DNA of 64,000 nt from NCBI RefSeq assembly GCF_003814915.1, contig NZ_RKQK01000001.1:186001-250000 (forward strand). Direction: 5' to 3'. The translations under genes and the position numbers were made by a program. This document shows, one piece after another, positions 18,672 through 27,657 of this stretch (within the stretch, counting starts at the first letter, position 1; every line of letters begins with the position of its first letter). The notes beneath the pieces are model-generated. The model saw only the letters and a list, made by a program, of their open reading frames with translations. It made no database searches and was not told where the DNA came from. The stretch comes from Pacificibacter maritimus. GTDB taxonomy: Bacteria; Pseudomonadota; Alphaproteobacteria; Rhodobacterales; Rhodobacteraceae.

Positions 18672-20105
18672 ATGGAATTCGGATTTACGACAGCGGCCTA
18701 TGTGGTCGCAGCGGTTCTTTTCATCCTGTCTTTGGGTGGTTTGTCTGGCCAAGAAAGCGCAAAACGCGCTGTATGGTATGGTATCGTGGGTATGGCTTTG
18801 GCTGTATTCGCGACGCTTGTGGGACCGGGCGCTGGCCTTTGGTTCTTGTCCCTCTTGCTGATCGCCGCTGGTGGCGCGATTGGCTATGTTGTGGCGACAC
18901 GCGTGCAAATGACTGAAATGCCGCAACTTGTGGCTGCGATGCACTCACTTGTGGGTTTGGCTGCGGTTTTTGTCGGCTTGATCGCGCATATCGAATTGGG
19001 TCGCGTTTTGGGCATGGATCATGCCACACGCGAAACACTTGATGGTTTTGCAGGCTTGCTTGCACATAAATCAGCGGTTGAGATCAACATCCTGCGCGTT
19101 GAATTGTTCTTGGGCGTCTTCATCGGTGCTGTGACATTCACGGGCTCTGTTGTGGCTTACGGCAAACTTGCGGGCAAATTGTCTTCAAACGCCTCTAAGC
19201 TTCCAGGCGGCCACATGCTGAACGCGGGCGCTGCGGCGCTCTCACTGATCTGCTTGATCTGGTACTTTAACACAGGCGGCTTCTTCCCGCTGTTCATCAT
19301 GACCTTGGCGGCTTTGTTTATCGGTTACCACTTGATCATGGGTATCGGCGGCGCGGATATGCCAGTTGTTGTCTCCATGTTGAACTCCTACTCAGGTTGG
19401 GCGGCAGCTGCGATTGGTTTCTCACTCGGCAACGACCTGTTGATCGTTGTGGGCGCTCTTGTTGGCTCTTCAGGTGCGATCTTGTCCTACATCATGTGTA
19501 AGGCGATGAACCGTTCGTTTGTTTCTGTGATCTTGGGCGGCTTTGGCGGCACAACTGGTCCTGCAATGGAAGTTGAAGGCGAACAGGTTGCGATCGATGC
19601 GGATGGTGTTGCCACAGCTTTGAACGAAGCGGACAGCGTTATCATCGTGCCAGGCTACGGTATGGCGGTTGCACAAGCGCAAGCGGCTGTGTCTGAGCTC
19701 ACAAACAAGTTGCGCGGCAAAGGCAAAAACGTGCGTTTCGCCATTCACCCCGTCGCTGGCCGCCTGCCAGGTCACATGAACGTTCTTTTGGCTGAAGCCA
19801 AAGTGCCATATGACATCGTGATGGAAATGGACGAGATCAACGAAGACTTCCCTGAAACGGATGTTGTCATCGTGATCGGGTCTAATGATATCGTGAACCC
19901 TGCGGCGCAAGAAGATCCAAATTCACCCATCGCGGGCATGCCTGTGTTGGAAGTTTGGAAAGCCAAGCAGGTGTTCGTATCAAAACGCGGTCAAGGGACT
20001 GGGTACTCTGGTATCGAAAACCCACTGTTCTACAAAGAAAACACACGTATGTTCTATGGCGATGCCAAGGATTCAGTGAACGCTTTGTTGCCTAAGATTG
20101 ACTAA
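18672..20105 (+). CDS. pntB: NAD(P) transhydrogenase, beta subunit
   Basis: PntB supplies the rest of the membrane domain II and the NADP(H)-binding domain III. The 477-residue protein begins with about nine hydrophobic helices. It ends in a soluble domain with the NADP site [47 protein letters not shown] and [18 protein letters not shown]. The start is the ATG at 18672, behind AAGGAG; upstream in-frame codons overlap pntA. A hairpin terminator follows the stop codon. Confidence 0.96.
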   Translation: MEFGFTTAAYVVAAVLFILSLGGLSGQESAKRAVWYGIVGMALAVFATLVGPGAGLWFLSLLLIAAGGAIGYVVATRVQMTEMPQLVAAMHSLVGLAAVFVGLIAHIELGRVLGMDHATRETLDGFAGLLAHKSAVEINILRVELFLGVFIGAVTFTGSVVAYGKLAGKLSSNASKLPGGHMLNAGAAALSLICLIWYFNTGGFFPLFIMTLAALFIGYHLIMGIGGADMPVVVSMLNSYSGWAAAAIGFSLGNDLLIVVGALVGSSGAILSYIMCKAMNRSFVSVILGGFGGTTGPAMEVEGEQVAIDADGVATALNEADSVIIVPGYGMAVAQAQAAVSELTNKLRGKGKNVRFAIHPVAGRLPGHMNVLLAEAKVPYDIVMEMDEINEDFPETDVVIVIGSNDIVNPAAQEDPNSPIAGMPVLEVWKAKQVFVSKRGQGTGYSGIENPLFYKENTRMFYGDAKDSVNALLPKID

Positions 20106-20127
20106 GTTAAATCAGGCTGAATGATTA

Positions 20128-20156
20128 AAAAGGGCGCCTTTCGGGGCGCCCTTTGT
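20128..20156. terminator. Terminator between pntB and the convergent gene
   Basis: AAAGGGCGCC, TTTC and GGGGCGCCCTTT form a strong hairpin. On the minus strand a run of five T follows, so it can also end the gene at 20186-20638. Confidence 0.85.
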
Positions 20157-20185
20157 GCATTTCTGGCTGTGCCTATTGATCTGCG

Positions 20186-20638
20186 CTATGCTTGCTGAAT
20201 GGTGACACTGCTGCTGAGGCTTTGACCCTTTACATGGATCGCCTCAACGGTTGGTTCCGTGCGTCCCAGCCATGCCAGAGCATGCGCTTCATCAAGGGTC
20301 ACATCGTGGTGAAAATTGCTCATGCTGTCCACAACTTGATCGGCCATGCGCATCATTCCATAAATGGCTTCGCAGGATACCAAGATCATGACTTTGCTAT
20401 CTTCGTCAAATCTATCAAAGGATTTGTTGATACTTAGAAAACTGCGGTACACTTCTAAATACCGACTATCGAAATCCGTCAATTCGCGTGCGTCCACCAA
20501 TGTCGGATAGCTTGCGGAAAAATCAGGCCGATATGTATAGCTTGAGATCAGGTCAGCGCCAGCACTGGCTGTCATGTTGCCAGACAGCGTAAGTATCGAA
20601 ATTTTTAGATCGTGATAAATGTCTACTCTGCGAAGCAT
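20186..20638 (-). CDS. Conserved hypothetical protein, cytoplasmic
   Basis: I do not recognise this 150-residue protein. It has no signal peptide or membrane segment. VDIYHDLKISILTLSGNMTA at the start and YPTLVDARELTDFDSRYLEVYRSFL resemble the strand-helix layout of STAS/SpoIIAA-like proteins, but that is only a pattern impression. The start is taken as the ATG at 20638, which has AAGG upstream; an earlier TTG at 20647 is possible. It faces pntB across a shared terminator and stands alone. Confidence 0.65.
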   Translation of the reverse strand: MLRRVDIYHDLKISILTLSGNMTASAGADLISSYTYRPDFSASYPTLVDARELTDFDSRYLEVYRSFLSINKSFDRFDEDSKVMILVSCEAIYGMMRMADQVVDSMSNFHHDVTLDEAHALAWLGRTEPTVEAIHVKGQSLSSSVTIQQA

Positions 20639-20872
20639 GCGAACCAACCTTGTTGGACATCAACGTCGATGAAATCTATTAAAACTTACCCGCTATGGTT
20701 GCGCCAAATGCGCAGAAAGTCGAGAAAAACTTTCATCCTTGTTTTATTCCCCACCTTCTACTGCGCGATGTCATATCTTTTATGCCATTATTTCAATAGA
20801 CTGACTGAAATGTGTTCGCCTGTTATGACCTTGTTTAACGACAGATAACACGGCCTGTGCCAAGGTGATTTC

Positions 20873-21586
20873 ATGGAATACCTCTTTGCATATGGCGCAG
20901 GATTGCTGACCTTGATCAATCCCTGCGTGTTGCCAATCTTACCGATTGTGCTCGCGAGCGCGATGCAATCGGGGCGGGGTGGTCCGCTTTATATGGCCGT
21001 GGGTATGTCCGTGTCTTTTGTCGTTTTCGGCATGTTCGTGACCACATTTGGCTTTGCCATCGGCTTGGATGAACAGCGTTTGGGGCAAATCGGTGCCGTG
21101 ATGATGCTGGTGTTTGGCGTCATCTTGTTGGTCCCCGCACTTTCAGAACGCTTTTCCAGCCTCACTGCGCGCTTTGCCAATTCTGCTGACGCTCAAATCG
21201 ATCAGCTTCAACGTGGCAGTGTCGCGGGGCAGGTCGGGACAGGCGCCCTGCTTGGCATCGTGTGGAGCCCCTGTATTGGTCCAACCTTGGGGGGCGCGAT
21301 TGCTTTGGCGTCGCAGGGGGAAAGTTTAGGGCGGGCTGCGCTGATTATGACCGCCTTTGCGCTGGGTGTTTCGACACTCATCCTTGGCCTAGGCTATGGC
21401 GCGCGGTCGTGGGTGTCGCAAAACCAAAAGTTGATGCAGGCGATTGCTGCAAAATCGCGTCCGATTTTGGGGGCGGTGTTCTGTGTCGTCGGCCTTGGGC
21501 TTTTACTAAAAATTCACCATGTGATCGAAATCTGGGCGATCCAGAACTTGCCCGCTTGGCTGATCGATCTATCTGTTTCGCTGTAA
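20873..21586 (+). CDS. ccdA: CcdA-type thiol:disulfide transporter
   Basis: CcdA moves reducing power from cytoplasmic thioredoxin across the inner membrane to periplasmic thiol proteins, for example in cytochrome c maturation. The 237-residue protein has six hydrophobic helices and the two conserved Cys-Pro sites, INPCVLPILPIVLASAM in helix 1 and WSPCIGPTLGGA in helix 4. AAGGTG precedes the ATG. It is followed after 21 bases by an exported thioredoxin-like protein, the probable electron acceptor. Confidence 0.9.
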   Translation: MEYLFAYGAGLLTLINPCVLPILPIVLASAMQSGRGGPLYMAVGMSVSFVVFGMFVTTFGFAIGLDEQRLGQIGAVMMLVFGVILLVPALSERFSSLTARFANSADAQIDQLQRGSVAGQVGTGALLGIVWSPCIGPTLGGAIALASQGESLGRAALIMTAFALGVSTLILGLGYGARSWVSQNQKLMQAIAAKSRPILGAVFCVVGLGLLLKIHHVIEIWAIQNLPAWLIDLSVSL

Positions 21587-21607
21587 CCTACAGGAGATTT
21601 GTAACCT

Positions 21608-22024
21608 ATGAAACGCCGTGATTTTATTCTCACAAGTGCTGCGCTTGTTTCTACATCTTTTGCGGCAACGCCTTTGGTTGCAGCTGTTCCCTATGTTGAA
21701 GGGTTGGTTGCCACTGAACTGGCCGCTGGTGCAACAGTGTTCTTGGATTTCAAAGCCTCATGGTGCACCACATGTGCGGCCCAAGAACGTGTTATCGAAA
21801 AGCTGAAAGCTGAAAACCCTGCCTATGAAAAATCGGTGGTCTTCATTGATGTCGATTGGGATGAATTCGGCCGTTCTGATTTGGTCAAGCGCTTGAACGT
21901 GCCGCGTCGCTCGACCTTGATCGTTTTGAAAGGCGATGCAGAAATTGGCCGTATTGTTGCGGGCACCAACGAGGCTGAGATCAAAATGCTGATGGATCGC
22001 GCACTCGCGACCACTTTGGCGTAA
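21608..22024 (+). CDS. Exported thioredoxin-family protein
   Basis: This 138-residue protein starts MKRRDFILTSAALVSTSFAA, a signal with a twin-arginine-like RRDF motif, so export by the Tat system is possible. The mature part has the thioredoxin site WCTTCAAQE and the cis-Pro region NVPRRSTLIVLKG. The CTTC pair suggests a reductant of periplasmic disulfides. CAGGAG precedes the ATG. The gene is coupled to ccdA, which would keep it reduced. tatABC are encoded at the end of this window. Confidence 0.85.
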   Translation: MKRRDFILTSAALVSTSFAATPLVAAVPYVEGLVATELAAGATVFLDFKASWCTTCAAQERVIEKLKAENPAYEKSVVFIDVDWDEFGRSDLVKRLNVPRRSTLIVLKGDAEIGRIVAGTNEAEIKMLMDRALATTLA

Positions 22025-22128
22025 ATCTAGCTTGCATCGGTCTTGATATGCCGTCCCATGCGCGTGCCTCTTGCGCTTTCAGGACAACAGCTTATTGCTA
22101 GTTTTGTTGTTGAATTTCGGAGCTGACC

Positions 22129-23292
22129 ATGCCTGTAAAAAACCGCCTTGCTGATATGCAGCCACAAATCGCTGAATGGCGTCAAGACATTCACGCGCAT
22201 CCTGAACTGTTGTTTGAAGTGCACCGCACGGCGAAAAAAGTGGCAGATCTATTGCGCGAGTTTGGCTGTGATGAGGTTGTCGAAGGCATCGGCCGCACGG
22301 GGGTTGTTGGCGTGATTAAGGGGCGTCAAACAGTCTCTGGTCGCACGATTGGCCTGCGTGCTGATATGGATGCCTTGCCGATTTTAGAAGAAACTGGCGC
22401 TGAATATGCATCGACCAACGCTGGTGTGATGCATGCTTGTGGTCATGACGGGCATACTTCAATGCTGTTGGGCGCTGCGCAATATTTGGCAGAAACCCGC
22501 AACTTTGACGGCACCTGCGTGGTGATCTTTCAGCCCGCAGAGGAAGGCGGCGGTGGCGGTCTTGAGATGTGTAAAGACGGTATGATGAGCCGCTGGAACA
22601 TCGACGAAGTCTACGGCATGCACAATTGGCCTGGTCAGCCATTGGGTCAGTTTGCCATCCGCACTGGTCCTTTTTTCGCTGCAACAGATCAGTTTACAAT
22701 TAAAGTCGAAGGAAAGGGCGGCCATGCGGCCAAGCCCCATGAAGCCATCGATAGCACCGTTGTGGCCTCGCATCTGGTGGTTGCCTTGCAAACCATCGCA
22801 GCGCGCAATGTGGACCCGACCGAACAGATCGTTGTCTCAGTCACGTCATTTGAAACCTCATCGAAAGCGCATAATGTCTTGCCGCAATTTGTTGATTTGC
22901 GCGGTACGGTGCGCAGCCTCGATAAAGATGTGCGCCTACAAGGGCAACGCAGGGTTGAGGCCATCGCCGCAGGTATAGCCGCCACATTTGGGGCTGAGAT
23001 TACCGTCGATTACGAGTTGGGCTATCCTGTTATGGTGAACCACGCGCGTGAAACTCAATACGCGATTGAAGCCGCCACCAAGGTTGCGGGCTCATGCGAC
23101 CACGCGCCTTTGGTGATGGGCGGTGAAGATTTTGCCTATATGCTAGAAGAACGCCCTGGCGCCTATATTTTGGTTGGCAATGGTGACAGTGCCCCTGTGC
23201 ATCACCCTAAGTTCAACTTCAATGATGAAATTCTGCCCATTGGGGCCTCGTGGTATGCCGAAATGGTTGAAAGCCGATTACCTGTCGCCTAA
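22129..23292 (+). CDS. M20-family amidohydrolase (hippurate/N-acyl amino acid type)
   Basis: The 387-residue protein has the metal-binding motifs GLRADMDALPILEETG, MHACGHDGHTSMLLGAAQYL, FQPAEEGGGGGLEMCKDG and VMGGEDFAYML, plus the dimerisation lid around VEGKGGHAAKPHEAID. These define the M20D subgroup, which hydrolyses hippurate, N-acetyl-amino acids or IAA conjugates using two metal ions. The precise substrate cannot be read from the sequence. GGAG lies before the ATG. No partner gene gives a pathway. Confidence 0.92.
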   Translation: MPVKNRLADMQPQIAEWRQDIHAHPELLFEVHRTAKKVADLLREFGCDEVVEGIGRTGVVGVIKGRQTVSGRTIGLRADMDALPILEETGAEYASTNAGVMHACGHDGHTSMLLGAAQYLAETRNFDGTCVVIFQPAEEGGGGGLEMCKDGMMSRWNIDEVYGMHNWPGQPLGQFAIRTGPFFAATDQFTIKVEGKGGHAAKPHEAIDSTVVASHLVVALQTIAARNVDPTEQIVVSVTSFETSSKAHNVLPQFVDLRGTVRSLDKDVRLQGQRRVEAIAAGIAATFGAEITVDYELGYPVMVNHARETQYAIEAATKVAGSCDHAPLVMGGEDFAYMLEERPGAYILVGNGDSAPVHHPKFNFNDEILPIGASWYAEMVESRLPVA

Positions 23293-23316
23293 GGGGATAG
23301 CCCTTTTGCGTGGCAG

Positions 23317-23739
23317 TCAGGCGTTTTTCGGTAATGGAAAAATCTTGTCATAGAGGTAGTTAAAGACGAAAGCATAGATCACGTAGAAAACGATCAAGCT
23401 GATGTCCAAAACCAAAGCCTGCCAAAGACTGATCCGCAGATAGAGCGCGATCAGGGGGAGGGTGACAATCAATAGCCCAACTTCAAACAGAAAACTGTGC
23501 AACACCCGCAAAGGCAGGGTTTTGTGAACCGTGCCGCGCAGCCGTTTTGAAGCACGGTCAAACAGGATGTTGAAGATGTAATTCCACAGGGTGGCGATCA
23601 ATGAAATCGCAATGGCGACCACACCTATATCGCCAACTTTCATATTAAAGCCGTATAATGCCAATGGGATAACCAACAGCAGCCCGATAATTTCAAAGCT
23701 AACGACATGGCGAATTCTATCTGCAGTGCTGCGCATCAT
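23317..23739 (-). CDS. PACE-family efflux protein (two BTP domains)
   Basis: This is a small 140-residue protein with four hydrophobic helices arranged as two similar pairs. Each pair opens with a conserved polar stretch: VVSFEIIGLLLVIPL and LHSFLFEVGLLIVTLPLIAL. The bacterial-transmembrane-pair repeat with the conserved Glu in the first helix, and the ending VFNYLYDKIFPLP, fit the PACE transporters. Members of that family expel chlorhexidine and other biocides. Natural substrates are not known with certainty. Either of the two Met codons at 23739 and 23736 could be the start. It is a single gene downstream of the M20 gene, facing it. Confidence 0.85.
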   Translation of the reverse strand: MMRSTADRIRHVVSFEIIGLLLVIPLALYGFNMKVGDIGVVAIAISLIATLWNYIFNILFDRASKRLRGTVHKTLPLRVLHSFLFEVGLLIVTLPLIALYLRISLWQALVLDISLIVFYVIYAFVFNYLYDKIFPLPKNA

Positions 23740-23871
23740 GACCTCTTGTTCCTCTGGGTCGTCCCAGTGATTATACCCGCATCAGGTCCAAGCCCTGTTT
23801 TTGGGGGAGGTCGTCCTCACAGCTCAAATATAGCTGTGCTCAAACGGATGTCTAGCCCGTGGGCCTGAGAT

Positions 23872-24906
23872 TTATCCGCCAGTATGCGACATGTGGCGGG
23901 TCATTTTCCCGCCTTCCACCTGACGTGAATAATCGAAATCATGCCCCTTAGGTTTGCGGGCAATCGCTGCTTCTATTGCCGCAATCAAAGGCGCATCACT
24001 GGCCGAGCTGCGCATAATATCGCGCAAAGATGCGCTGTCTTCTTGGCCCAAACACATAAACAATTCGCCCGTGCAGGTCATGCGCACGCGGTTGCAGCTT
24101 TCGCAAAAATTATGTGTCAAAGGCGTGATGAAACCGATCTTTTGATCCGTTTCATCCAAGCGTTCATAGCGCGCAGGGCCGCCCGTGCGCTCGCTCAATT
24201 GCGTAAGCGAGTATTTTGTTGCTAGATGCTTGCGCAAATCTTCGAGTGACCAATATTGCCCAACGCGGTCTTCGCCGCCTAAATCGCCCATGGGCATGAC
24301 TTCGATGAAGGTCAGGTCCATGTCATTGGCAGCGCACCACTGCGTCAGTTCAAACACTTCGTCTTCGTTAAAACCTTTCAAAGCGACAGTGTTGATTTTG
24401 ACCCGCAATCCAGCTTTGCGCGCGGCCTCAATGCCGCGCAAAACCTGTTCCAGCTTCCCCCAGCGTGTAACACGGGCAAATTTATCGGCATCCAGCGTGT
24501 CCAGCGATACATTTATGCGACGCACGCCAGCTGCAAACAGGTCATCCGCAAAACGTTCTAACTGTGATCCGTTGGTGGTCAGGGTCAATTCATGTAAGGC
24601 GCCACTCTCAAGATGGCGCGACATTGCGCGGAAAAATGACATGATATCGCGGCGCACCAAAGGTTCACCGCCCGTGATCCGTAACTTATTGACGCCAAGC
24701 CCGATAAAGGTTGAACACATGCGGTCCAGCTCTTCTAGCGTCAGCAATTCTTTTTTGGGTAAAAACGTCATGTTTTCAGCCATGCAATAGACACAGCGAA
24801 AATCGCAGCGATCTGTCACAGATACGCGCAAATAATTAATTTCACGCGCAAAAGGGTCAATCAAGCGCGGTGTCGTATTGGGGCTATGTGTCAAGGTTTG
24901 CGTCAT
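23872..24906 (-). CDS. moaA: GTP 3',8-cyclase (molybdenum cofactor synthesis)
   Basis: MoaA is a radical-SAM enzyme that starts molybdopterin synthesis from GTP. The N-terminal cluster motif is [13 protein letters not shown] (Cys34, Cys38, Cys41). The second cluster is in [39 protein letters not shown] and INVSLDTLD are the SAM-binding strands. At 344 residues it is the usual length. The C-terminus ends [13 protein letters not shown]; this glycine-rich tail with paired Gly is required in MoaA. It is monocistronic, with no moaC or moaB nearby. Confidence 0.95.
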   Translation of the reverse strand: MTQTLTHSPNTTPRLIDPFAREINYLRVSVTDRCDFRCVYCMAENMTFLPKKELLTLEELDRMCSTFIGLGVNKLRITGGEPLVRRDIMSFFRAMSRHLESGALHELTLTTNGSQLERFADDLFAAGVRRINVSLDTLDADKFARVTRWGKLEQVLRGIEAARKAGLRVKINTVALKGFNEDEVFELTQWCAANDMDLTFIEVMPMGDLGGEDRVGQYWSLEDLRKHLATKYSLTQLSERTGGPARYERLDETDQKIGFITPLTHNFCESCNRVRMTCTGELFMCLGQEDSASLRDIMRSSASDAPLIAAIEAAIARKPKGHDFDYSRQVEGGKMTRHMSHTGG

Positions 24907-24979
24907 TCTAAAACACTAAGGCGCTTGACCTAAAGAGCCAAGCGCCATCTCACGTAAATCTGCGCAAACTTTAGCTGTC

Positions 24980-25663
24980 TTATTCGTCGTGAGCGATGAT
25001 ATCATCATCCGCGTCAAGGTCATCACCCGCGTCATCTTGGGGACCACGGTAAATCGCACGCGCGCGCTTGTAATCGTGTTTCGCCAAGCTGCGCAGCCAA
25101 GACTGTGCCGTGCGGTGCACATCTTTACTTTCATCAGCAATGGCATCGGGCAGCCACTCACAAATACGATCAATCGCGATGGTTTCACGCTCAGAGGGGT
25201 GGGGGGCTTTTGCCAAAAATTCAGTCAAACCCAAAGCTGCGCGGCGCTGCAAAGCATCTTCGTGGCGCATCAACTTGTAGACTTTGTTTATGCGTGAATT
25301 GTCTGCCGCCAGACGGCGTTGACCCGCAGAGCATAGCGCATCGATTTCTGCCCAAGTGGTCGCCTGTGCCAACCAATCGGTGATATGGGCCCAAACATCT
25401 TGGTCGTCTTTGATCCGTGCTTGGGTCAGCAATTTCGCAGCCATCAAACGCGCATCGAAAATGCCAGACATCCACAAAGCATTTGCAAGCTCTAGACGTT
25501 CGGGAAAGGCCACTTCTTTGCGCCATGCGCGGGCCATATCTTCCAAACGACCTGGAGCAATACCAATATAGGTGTTGGAGGCACCAAAGTGAGATTTCTG
25601 TTTCGCAGCGCGTGCTTCATCCGCTTCGGCATTGAGTGCATCAATTGCAGTTTCGGGTGTCAT
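24980..25663 (-). CDS. AlkD-like DNA alkylation repair protein
   Basis: The 227-residue protein is almost entirely helical, with HEAT-like repeats visible in YIGIAPGRLEDMARAWRKE, ANALWMSGIFDARLMAAKLL, ISDWLAQATTWAEIDAL-like segments and ALQRRAALGLTEFLA. This fits the DNA alkylation repair (PF08713) fold, whose AlkD members are glycosylases removing 3-methyladenine and 7-methylguanine. I did not identify the catalytic Asp with certainty. The tail DDAGDDLDADDDIIAHDE is very acidic and looks disordered. It lies 73 bases beyond moaA's start and may share regulation by chance only. Confidence 0.72.
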   Translation of the reverse strand: MTPETAIDALNAEADEARAAKQKSHFGASNTYIGIAPGRLEDMARAWRKEVAFPERLELANALWMSGIFDARLMAAKLLTQARIKDDQDVWAHITDWLAQATTWAEIDALCSAGQRRLAADNSRINKVYKLMRHEDALQRRAALGLTEFLAKAPHPSERETIAIDRICEWLPDAIADESKDVHRTAQSWLRSLAKHDYKRARAIYRGPQDDAGDDLDADDDIIAHDE

Positions 25664-25832
25664 ATCAGAGTGTCCTTTTTCGAGACAAAGTAAGGCAAAA
25701 GACGCATATCCTGCGGCAAGCTTTGTCTCCTATAGCACGCTTTACGCGCTGGCTAGAGGAGAATCCAAATTGGGTTTGCGCCAGTTGATAATTTTGGCGC
25801 CAAGCCCTAGCGAAATAGAATAGGGCCAGCGC

Positions 25833-27656
25833 CTATTCCACTGTCACAGATTTCGCCAGATTACGCGGTTGATCCACATCTGTGCCTTTGGCAACGGCTG
25901 TATGATAGGCCAAAAGTTGCGCGGGAACGGCGTATAAAATTGGGGCCAAGGCATCGGGCACAGTTGGCATTTGAATGCTTTGCCAAACGCCGTCACTTGC
26001 CTCTTTCAATCCCTGTTCGTCAGAAATCAACAAGACTTTGCCGCCCCGTGCCATGACTTCTTGCATGTTGGACACGGTTTTTTCAAACAGCTTGTCACGT
26101 GGGGCCAAGACGATGATCGGAGTGTGTTGATCGACAAGCGCAATAGGTCCGTGTTTCAATTCGCCTGAGGCATAGCCCTCTGCATGTATGTAGCTGATTT
26201 CTTTCAGTTTTAAAGCGCCTTCAAGAGCCAAAGGATACATGGCGCCACGGCCCAAAAACAAAATGTCACTTGATTCGGCCAGCTGGGCTGCAACATTGGC
26301 AATGGCGTCACTTTGTTCCAGTGCCACGTTCAAAAGGCCAGGCAAACTGCGCAAATGCGTCAGTTGGGTTTTGACATCTTCATCGCTTAACGCGCCGCGA
26401 TCTTGTGCGGCTTTTAAGGCGAGCATCAACAGCACTGTGAGCTGGCACGAAAACGCTTTTGTCGAGGCCACGCCCACTTCGACACCCGCCAAAATAGGCA
26501 AAGACATATCGCTTTCGCGCGCCATCGAACTTTCACTGGAATTGGTCACGGTCAAAATACTGGCGGCTTTGCCCGCTGTGTAGCGCAAAGCGGCCAAAGT
26601 GTCTGCCGTTTCGCCCGATTGGCTGACATAGATTGCCAAAGTGCGTGGGCTGATCGGCGCTTCGCGGTAGCGGAATTCGGACGCAATATCGACCTCGACG
26701 GGGATTTTAGCGATCTGTTCGAACCAGTATTTGGCGGTAAAACAGGCGTAGAATGCCGTGCCACAGGCCACCATAACGATGCGGTCATATTGCGTGAAAT
26801 CAATGTCGGGATCGGGCAAAACAACCGACCCGCCGTCTTCAGACATGTAGAAATTTAACGCCTCGGAAATCACAGTGGGCTGTTCGGCAATTTCTTTTGA
26901 CATGAAATGCTTGTGGCCCGCTTTTTCGATCCGCGTTGCATCGATCTTAATTTCGCGGCGGGCGCGTTGCACTTGGGCACCGCTTTCATCGAAAATTTCA
27001 AGGCTGGTGCGTGTCAGAATCGCGCGGTCGCCTTCTTCCATATAGGTCACTTGATCCGTCATAGGAGCCAGCGCGATGGCATCGGAGCCAATAAACATTT
27101 CGCCGTCCCCGTGGCCGATGGCCAAAGGCGACCCTTTGCGCGCTGCGATCATCAGATCATCTTGGCCTTCGAACAAGAAACACAAAGCGAAAGCACCTGT
27201 GAGAGCATCAATCGTCGCATTGGCCGCCTCAATCGGGGATTTTCCAGCATCAACAAAGCTTTGCGCCAAAAGCGCGACGGTTTCTGTGTCTGTTTCTGTG
27301 ACGAATTTATAGCCTTTTGTGGCCAGCATTTCGCGCAATTCGCGGAAATTTTCGACGATGCCATTGTGCACAACGGCCACAGGGCCCGCCTTATGCGGGT
27401 GGGCATTTGTGACGCTCGGCGCTCCATGTGTGGCCCAACGGGTGTGGCCAATGCCAGATTTACCCGCCAAAGGATTATGCACCAACTCATCGGATAGATT
27501 AACCAATTTGCCGACCGCGCGACGGCGATCTAACACGCCTGCGTTCACAGTCGCGATGCCAGCGCTGTCATAGCCGCGATATTCAAGACGTTTGAGTGCT
27601 TCAACCAAAATAGGGGCAGCTTCATGCTTGCCCAAGACACCGACAATACCACACAT
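25833..27656 (-). CDS. glmS: Glutamine-fructose-6-phosphate aminotransferase
   Basis: GlmS makes glucosamine-6-phosphate from fructose-6-phosphate and glutamine, the first committed step to UDP-GlcNAc. The 607-residue protein starts MCGIVGVLG with the catalytic Cys after Met. It has GHTRWATHGAPSVTNAHPH in the glutaminase half. Two SIS isomerase domains follow (ACGTAFYACFTAKYWFEQ, YVSQSGETADTLAALR, YIHAEGYASGELKHGPIALV), and it ends PRNLAKSVTVE as expected. It begins 1 base after the glmU stop, so the two are translated from one transcript. No glmS ribozyme-like leader is expected in this group, and none can fit. Confidence 0.97.
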   Translation of the reverse strand: MCGIVGVLGKHEAAPILVEALKRLEYRGYDSAGIATVNAGVLDRRRAVGKLVNLSDELVHNPLAGKSGIGHTRWATHGAPSVTNAHPHKAGPVAVVHNGIVENFRELREMLATKGYKFVTETDTETVALLAQSFVDAGKSPIEAANATIDALTGAFALCFLFEGQDDLMIAARKGSPLAIGHGDGEMFIGSDAIALAPMTDQVTYMEEGDRAILTRTSLEIFDESGAQVQRARREIKIDATRIEKAGHKHFMSKEIAEQPTVISEALNFYMSEDGGSVVLPDPDIDFTQYDRIVMVACGTAFYACFTAKYWFEQIAKIPVEVDIASEFRYREAPISPRTLAIYVSQSGETADTLAALRYTAGKAASILTVTNSSESSMARESDMSLPILAGVEVGVASTKAFSCQLTVLLMLALKAAQDRGALSDEDVKTQLTHLRSLPGLLNVALEQSDAIANVAAQLAESSDILFLGRGAMYPLALEGALKLKEISYIHAEGYASGELKHGPIALVDQHTPIIVLAPRDKLFEKTVSNMQEVMARGGKVLLISDEQGLKEASDGVWQSIQMPTVPDALAPILYAVPAQLLAYHTAVAKGTDVDQPRNLAKSVTVE

Positions 27657-27657
27657 A

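Noticed and set aside
20612-20848. Possible small gene (78 codons) between the gene at 20186-20638 and ccdA
   Set aside because: It overlaps the start of the minus-strand gene, lacks a ribosome-binding site and has odd composition. It is more likely promoter DNA.
23818-23838. Inverted repeat CACAGCT...AGCTGTG after moaA
   Set aside because: It is short with no T-run on either strand, so I do not call a terminator.
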